Below are positions 59,475 to 63,897 of a stretch of DNA of 63,897 nucleotides, piece by piece (within the stretch, counting starts at the first letter, position 1; each line of letters starts with the position of its first letter). The DNA comes from Halobacteriovorax sp. (GTDB taxonomy: Bacteria > Bdellovibrionota > Bacteriovoracia > Bacteriovoracales > Bacteriovoracaceae). The DNA is taken from NCBI GenBank assembly GCA_002720865.1, contig PBIO01000032.1:1-63897 (forward strand), written 5' to 3'. The notes below the pieces were generated by a model. That model saw only the letters and a list, made by a program, of their open reading frames with translations. It searched no databases and was not told where the DNA came from. Position numbers and translations under genes: made by a program.

Positions 59475-60918
59475 CCATTATTCTAGAATTAGATGGAAGC
59501 TTATGTTCTTTAATAATTTTTGCAGGATCCACAAAAGACTTAATCAAACATTCCACGATTAGAGAATTATAGCGAGTCATCTGTTCGCGTTTTTCTAAAA
59601 AGATCTTTAAAGCATCAACTGGTTTTTCACCGGTTTCAACAATAGTATTGGCAAAATCATTGGCACAGCAAACAATATTAGAAAGAGTTAAAATCTTAGA
59701 TCCACGCTTTCCATGAGGAAAACCTGTTCCATCAAAATATTCATGATGCTGAAGGATCATTTGTTGAACAGAATTACCTACTGTTCTATTCCCTTCAAAC
59801 ATTGCGGCTCCTAGTTCAGGATGCTTTTTATATTGCTCCCAATCCTCGTCCGTATAGTCTTCCTTCTTCTTTTCAATCAATTCCTTCGGGAGCTGCATCT
59901 TTCCTACATCGTGAAAAAGACAGGCCATAGCGGTAGCTTCAATAGTTGTCTTAGATTGCCATTCAAATCTTTTGATAATGGCCGCAGCAAAGACGGTTGT
60001 TAAGTATGAGTGAGAATAAGCGCTAGGATCAAAGTCCTGCCATTCTCTCAAGGTTTTATAGAGGCTCTCATCCTTTTCAATTAGGTTATAAACATTCTCG
60101 CAAACCTGTTTTCCTTGCTCCATAACTTGAGGCTTCATTCCCTCTTGAAAAGCTGTTTCTAAGAATTTTTCTGAAACATTTTTAAGCATGGATAGTTTTT
60201 TATCTCCACCAACGCCTTTTGTTTTAATAAGTTTTTGAGTTAGGAAATTTGTGTACTGAATATACTTTCTTCGATCTTTTACATGGAAATATAAATAATC
60301 GACATTTTTTTCATTCTTATATTTATCAATTCTCTCTTTAGAAAAAGTATCCCCGGCATGAAGAATTTTTAAATATCTACCGGCACCTAATTTGATAAAG
60401 ACATCAAAGAGGACGGCCTTTGAAGTATAGAATTCATCAATCTTAACTTTGGTATAGTTATCGTCTTCACTCTTAACTTCTTCTTCTTCTCTTTGCCCAT
60501 CTTGCTTATCAAGACTTTGCATCATATCACCAAGCGACTGATGACCTTCTAAACATTCATGAAGAGCATTCATTTCAAATGGAAGTTCTAAAACTTCTGT
60601 TGCACCTAATTTTTTATAGGCCTCTTCATCATATATATCATCGCTAAGAGCTTTTTCTTCTTCAGTCATTGGCTTATGAATCAGAACGACACGCTGAGAG
60701 GGATAATTTGTTTTAAGAAATTTTAAAACTTGAAGACCTGAGTGATCCTTAATTTCAATATTCATGATAACGGCAAAGAACTTTGTATTGTACATGGCCA
60801 GCTGCACGTCTTTCCCATTAGTCACAACATCCACTTTATAGAGCTGCTCTTCCAAGAACTTCTTGGCTGAACTTATCCACTCCTCATTTGGATCTGCTAA
60901 TAAAACTTTTAAGGCCAA
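59455..60918 (-). CDS. Degenerate receiver plus HD-GYP domain protein
   Basis: The 487-residue protein has an N-terminal receiver-like domain whose phospho-acceptor position is Asn53 (IMNIEI) instead of Asp. A long middle region of about 180 residues follows. The HD-GYP domain has FHDVGKMQLP, KKHPELGAAMF, QHHEYFDGTGFP and SNIVCCANDFAN. The GYP motif reads GFP. HD-GYP proteins hydrolyse c-di-GMP. The altered receiver suggests it is not controlled by phosphorylation. Confidence 0.88.
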   Translation of the reverse strand: MALKVLLADPNEEWISSAKKFLEEQLYKVDVVTNGKDVQLAMYNTKFFAVIMNIEIKDHSGLQVLKFLKTNYPSQRVVLIHKPMTEEEKALSDDIYDEEAYKKLGATEVLELPFEMNALHECLEGHQSLGDMMQSLDKQDGQREEEEVKSEDDNYTKVKIDEFYTSKAVLFDVFIKLGAGRYLKILHAGDTFSKERIDKYKNEKNVDYLYFHVKDRRKYIQYTNFLTQKLIKTKGVGGDKKLSMLKNVSEKFLETAFQEGMKPQVMEQGKQVCENVYNLIEKDESLYKTLREWQDFDPSAYSHSYLTTVFAAAIIKRFEWQSKTTIEATAMACLFHDVGKMQLPKELIEKKKEDYTDEDWEQYKKHPELGAAMFEGNRTVGNSVQQMILQHHEYFDGTGFPHGKRGSKILTLSNIVCCANDFANTIVETGEKPVDALKIFLEKREQMTRYNSLIVECLIKSFVDPAKIIKEHKLPSNSRIMASKKAS

Positions 60919-61026
60919 ATTTCACCACCCGAAACTTATTCAATAGTCTTAAACTTTTCGGCATTTTGATGGAAAAACTGAAGAGGAAAAATACGTCTAA
61001 GTATCCGAATTAATAGGTCTTAAACG

Positions 61027-61052
61027 CAAAAAGGAGACCGAATCGGTCTCCT
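61027..61052 (-). terminator. Intrinsic terminator after rpmG
   Basis: On the minus strand AGGAGACCG and CGGTCTCCT pair around a 3-nt loop and run into TTTTT. Confidence 0.9.
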
Positions 61053-61079
61053 AATATTTAAAGCTTTAATTTTACGTTA

Positions 61080-61256
61080 TTACTTTATTTCTTTATGAAG
61101 AGTATGCTTTCTCATGAAAGGATTGTACTTCATCTTTTCAAGACGATCTGGTGTATTCTTCTTGTTTTTCGTCGTTGAATATCTAGATGGAGATTTCCCC
61201 AATTTTCTAGCTTCTGTACATTCTAATGTAATAATAACTCTAGGCCCTTTTGCCAT
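61080..61256 (-). CDS. rpmG: 50S ribosomal protein L33
   Basis: The 58-residue frame begins [20 protein letters not shown]. It contains [27 protein letters not shown], the L33 signature. The zinc-type CxxC pairs are absent (CTEA and YNPF), so this is the zinc-independent form. It was too short for a routine ORF search. Single gene with its own terminator. Confidence 0.95.
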   Translation of the reverse strand: MAKGPRVIITLECTEARKLGKSPSRYSTTKNKKNTPDRLEKMKYNPFMRKHTLHKEIK

Positions 61257-61345
61257 AACTAACTCCTGAATTCGCTGCTCTGAGTGTGGGATAATCTACA
61301 CAAGCCGTATTGTCCTGACAATCAAAAATTGCTAGTCTCCCCTAT

Positions 61346-61630
61346 ATGACAAAGGTTACTTCAGATAATTGGACATTTTGCCACTTTAAGACCCCTGAGC
61401 TTAAGGCTTTTATCTCCATGTGTGGGGTCCCAGACCTTGGTAGTGAGGCTCAGATTAACTATGTGGTGACCCTTACGGATCTAGAGCACCAGGAGCTTTT
61501 TCAAAGTGAATTCAGTGACTTAGATCTTGCTCTGGCCTGTCTCAATGAGCGTTATGGACATTGGGAATTCTTCGATGCTGAGAATCCACCCCAAACTGAT
61601 GGCTGCAGCACCTGCGATAATAAGCAGTAA
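61346..61630 (+). CDS. Small cysteine-containing cytoplasmic protein of unknown function
   Basis: Encodes 94 residues with no signal peptide. A mixed alpha/beta core (INYVVTLTDLEHQELFQSEF, then DLDLALACLNERYGHWEFFD) precedes a C-terminal DGCSTCDNKQ, a CxxC that may bind metal. It lies between rpmG and rpmE. No family is recognised. Confidence 0.6.
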   Translation: MTKVTSDNWTFCHFKTPELKAFISMCGVPDLGSEAQINYVVTLTDLEHQELFQSEFSDLDLALACLNERYGHWEFFDAENPPQTDGCSTCDNKQ

Positions 61631-61735
61631 GGCCAGCTATTGACAAAGAAACCTAAATTTAAGAGATTAGGTCCCCAATAAGCAATAAAAACCTGTTCTT
61701 GTATATAAGCAAGGACATAAAAAAGGTCCCAAAAT

Positions 61736-61948
61736 ATGAAAGAAGGAATTCACCCAGAGTACAATGCATGCACAATTACTTGCGTTTGCGGAGCTACTTA
61801 CGACACAAAATCTACAGCTAAATTAGAAAAAATCGATATCTGTGCTGCTTGTCACCCGTTCTATACTGGTAAACAAAAAGTTCTCGATACTGAAGGACGT
61901 ATTGATAAATTCAATAAGAAATTTGGTAACAGATTTAAGAAAAAATAA
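61736..61948 (+). CDS. rpmE: 50S ribosomal protein L31 (zinc-binding type)
   Basis: The 70-residue protein begins [12 protein letters not shown] and contains CVCG and [13 protein letters not shown], the zinc-binding cysteines of the long L31 form. It ends [14 protein letters not shown]. An imperfect ACCTAA/TTAGGT inverted repeat lies in the leader (about 61650-61672) and could be an autoregulatory structure. It has its own terminator. Confidence 0.96.
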   Translation: MKEGIHPEYNACTITCVCGATYDTKSTAKLEKIDICAACHPFYTGKQKVLDTEGRIDKFNKKFGNRFKKK

Positions 61949-61969
61949 TCAAAATATAAATTTGATATT

Positions 61970-61999
61970 AAAAAAGGACTGCTTCGGCGGTCCTTTTTT
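61970..61999 (+). terminator. Intrinsic terminator after rpmE
   Basis: AAAAAAGGACTGC and GCGGTCCTTTTTT pair around a stable C(TTCG)G tetraloop, followed by T residues. Confidence 0.9.
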
Positions 62000-62070
62000 T
62001 TGTCCATCTCGCTCATATTAATCCGAACAAAATTAATAAAGTAAGTCCTGCAAATTACCGAAAAGAGAAT

Positions 62071-62961
62071 GTGAGAGTTTATCTTTTAATACTTTTATCA
62101 TTCTTGCTTTCTTGTCAAAGCAACTCCTGGAGAACTCCCTCTAGCGATGAGAAAATTATTGATATTGTTTTTGATCTAGATTGGACTCTTATTAGTAAGG
62201 TCGAAGAAAACTACCGAGGCCAAAAAGGAGTCATCGTTGTAGGTGATGAGCTTTACCGTGTTCATGACTGGGCCAGAGAAATTGTAACGGCCTTTCATAA
62301 CAACCCAAGATACCGAGTTTCCTTTTTTAGCGGTGGGCCGGCCCTTAGGAATATGAACGTTTTATCCCAAGTAAAACTTATCGATGGTAGTGGCAAAAGT
62401 TTTTCAGAGATCGCCTATAAGAAACTTCATCGTCACGATATAACCGAAGTTGAGCCTGGTCCCGAAATTGAAAACCCAAGACCAGGGGATCGCTGGAAAA
62501 AAGACCTACGAAAAGTTAACTCGGATACAAAAAGAGTTATTCTCATCGATGATGATTTTCGTCACGCCCTAGATAGCAATCAAAGAAAAAATATTTTGTG
62601 GACTGGAAAAGGCCTTTTTCACTATGAAAGTAGCACTGATCTTAGCGCTGGCAAAATAGAAAAGCCTTTTAATGAATTTGTTCCTTCCTCCGTGCAAGAG
62701 TGGAGCCTACAAAGAAATAAGCTGGCACTTGTATATGGCATTATTGAAGAATCAGCGTCAGAGCTCGATAGAGATTCTAGTCAGCTAAGCCGTCTTATTC
62801 AACAAAGAGTTGAGGATGCTGGGATTGAGAAAAATGTCCTCTCTGCTAGGGGCCGAGAGCTCTTCTACCTAGGATCAAGCAAACTAAAAAAGCTTAATAG
62901 AAGAGCGCAAAGGGTGGCAGTTGATCAGCGCTGTTTTGACCTCCTTGGCCCACTCCTATAA
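62071..62961 (+). CDS. HAD-superfamily lipoprotein
   Basis: A GTG at 62071 gives 296 residues with a lipoprotein signal (LLILLSFLLSC). The HAD motifs follow: DLDWTLISK (DxDxT), FFSGGP and VILIDDDFRHA. It would be an envelope-anchored phosphatase; the substrate is unknown. The C-terminal 90 residues are helical and basic with one cysteine. The upstream region lacks a clear ribosome-binding site. Confidence 0.75.
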   Translation: MRVYLLILLSFLLSCQSNSWRTPSSDEKIIDIVFDLDWTLISKVEENYRGQKGVIVVGDELYRVHDWAREIVTAFHNNPRYRVSFFSGGPALRNMNVLSQVKLIDGSGKSFSEIAYKKLHRHDITEVEPGPEIENPRPGDRWKKDLRKVNSDTKRVILIDDDFRHALDSNQRKNILWTGKGLFHYESSTDLSAGKIEKPFNEFVPSSVQEWSLQRNKLALVYGIIEESASELDRDSSQLSRLIQQRVEDAGIEKNVLSARGRELFYLGSSKLKKLNRRAQRVAVDQRCFDLLGPLL

Positions 62962-63020
62962 TTATTACTTTTAGCCTAGTTTTTACTTAAATCAATGATT
63001 TCAAATGTTATATCCTCCTC

Positions 63021-63770
63021 ATGAACATTTTTATCAGCCTAGTTTTAATGATGACCCTTTCCTGTTTTCAAGTTAGCAATGCCTCAATCGATATTGATAG
63101 CGCGAAGGAGTTATCCCATTTAATAGTTAACGAATTTAGCAATGATCTAAAAGTGAAAGACCTTATTATAGAGGTTGAGTTCAAAGATGATTTAAGTCTT
63201 CCAAGTGCATACGCAAACTGGAAAGTTAAAAAGAAAGTAGGACTTATAAAAATTTCAAATAAACTACTCAAACTAAACTCATTAGATAGAAAGAGTTTTG
63301 CTTCAATAATTTGTCATGAGATAGGACATTTTTTAGGAGGAACACCTTATGTAAGAGTAAAGAAAGGTACAGGCATTTTCAGTTTTGCTAACAATTATCC
63401 AAATATGTCAGCCGAAGGTCAGGCGGATTTTTTTTCAACTTCAGTTTGCTTGCCGAGAATAGTTAAGTTTCTTACGAAAGAGTCGCTCCCTACAATAGAT
63501 CTCTGTCATCCAGATGATTCAACTTGTAATCTTTCGCTTAACTCAATTATACAGGTATTAGAGGTCTACAAAGAAATTCTAAATACCGTTGATATTGATA
63601 CCTCACCTATTGATATTTTTAATCTAACAACCTATCCCACTGCTGTTATGATCGATAAACCTGGCGAATATCCAAGTATGCCTTGTAGGGCGAAGACTCT
63701 AATTGAAGGATACTATCTCTCAAGAGGAGATAATTCTCCAAGGCCAGATTGCTGGTATCACGAAGACTAA
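63021..63770 (+). CDS. Exported HExxH metalloprotease-like protein
   Basis: Encodes 249 residues with a signal peptide (ends near SNA/S). The zinc motif is IICHEIGHFLGG (His99, Glu100, His103). A downstream SAEGQADFFST contains a Glu at about 132 that would be the third ligand, as in gluzincins. Several cysteines in the C-terminal half suggest disulfides. It is probably a secreted peptidase. The terminal repeat starts 9 bp after its stop. Confidence 0.7.
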   Translation: MNIFISLVLMMTLSCFQVSNASIDIDSAKELSHLIVNEFSNDLKVKDLIIEVEFKDDLSLPSAYANWKVKKKVGLIKISNKLLKLNSLDRKSFASIICHEIGHFLGGTPYVRVKKGTGIFSFANNYPNMSAEGQADFFSTSVCLPRIVKFLTKESLPTIDLCHPDDSTCNLSLNSIIQVLEVYKEILNTVDIDTSPIDIFNLTTYPTAVMIDKPGEYPSMPCRAKTLIEGYYLSRGDNSPRPDCWYHED

Positions 63771-63778
63771 TGATCTAA

Positions 63779-63897
63779 AAACTGACCTACTTGGGTGGTG
63801 ATAAAATTAAAACCATCCTAGTTTTTAGACATTCAAAATTGATCCATCCTGGATCAACTTGCTTCGCAAGCTAGATTTTGAATATCTTTCTTACACT
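63779..63897. repeat. Right copy of 119-bp terminal inverted repeat
   Basis: The exact reverse complement of 1-119. Its inner end reads ACTGACCTACTTGGGTGG, matching the MITE-like element ends. It begins right after the HExxH gene. The window probably stops inside a repeat element. Confidence 0.9.

Noticed and set aside
1-63897. Prophage, anti-phage defence island or biosynthetic gene cluster
   Set aside because: No phage structural genes, restriction-modification, toxin-antitoxin, or NRPS/PKS/RiPP genes were recognised; gene content looks like ordinary chromosome with accessory secreted proteins.

Overview
The window is AT-rich bacterial DNA, about 64 kb, carrying roughly 70 closely packed genes. 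I see no rRNA operon, prophage, transposase, integrase or CRISPR array. Gene content suggests a Bdellovibrionota predator, most likely of the Bacteriovoracia/Halobacteriovorax type. The evidence is a TIGR02147-family protein, a HAD-IG 5'-nucleotidase, an LYS1-type saccharopine dehydrogenase, a LolA-like/RND/beta-barrel export set, abundant two-component and HD-GYP signalling, and many secreted hydrolases: a subtilase, HExxH proteins, lysozyme-like proteins and a trypsin-like protein. This taxonomic call is inference. The region looks chromosomal because rpmB, rpmG, rpmE and a tRNA-Ala(GGC) are present.

Layout. 0-4.2 kb: small exported proteins, a TIGR02147 gene and a 227-bp MITE-like element with a 9-bp target duplication. 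4.3-12.7 kb: an envelope redox region with a diheme cytochrome, a polyferredoxin membrane protein, a PQQ sugar dehydrogenase, a redoxin, a CxxCH lipoprotein, a b562-like protein and two LysR regulators. 12.7-21.3 kb: DEAD-box helicase, CBS protein, FemAB-like acyltransferase, divergent arsC/persulfide dioxygenase, a REC-Hpt-REC/DHp phosphorelay operon, a tryptophan-rich AsnC-like mini-protein, tRNA-Ala and a Tat-exported dienelactone hydrolase. 21.5-24.6 kb: a TPR/winged-helix regulator, a trypsin-like protease with an 8-residue tandem repeat and a small exported protein, with matching GTAAC direct repeats before the first and last. 24.6-31.8 kb: small genes sharing a promoter-like AATAAAACGATT motif, and a six-gene operon (NhaR-like LysR, ATP-grasp-like ligase, AstE/AspA-like deacylase, Ser/Thr kinase, PP2C phosphatase, Na+/Ca2+ antiporter). 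31.8-39.3 kb: secreted lipase-like and lysozyme-like proteins and the RND/LolA-like/barrel operon. 39.4-51.7 kb: 5'-nucleotidase, HDAC-family hydrolase, saccharopine dehydrogenase, exported HExxH protein, pseudouridine synthase, aldo/keto reductase, glycosyltransferase, a nucleosidase-like plus SPL-like radical-SAM pair, and a 2OG oxygenase-like protein. 51.8-63.8 kb: rpmB, a hybrid kinase, the subtilase, a PilZ-like protein, a TolQR/ExbBD pair, a DUF4340 protein, a degenerate-receiver HD-GYP protein, rpmG, rpmE, a HAD lipoprotein and a HExxH protein.

The two ends of the window are perfect 119-bp inverted copies of each other. Both end in the same terminal motif as the internal MITE-like element. 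The window therefore most likely stops inside two inverted copies of a dispersed repeat.

The most interesting candidates are the ligase/deacylase/kinase/phosphatase/antiporter operon, whose last gene is bracketed by a 30-bp direct repeat; the shared AATAAAACGATT promoter family; the TPR-winged-helix regulator with its probable tandem sites; and a textbook terminator embedded in the coding sequence of a membrane segment.
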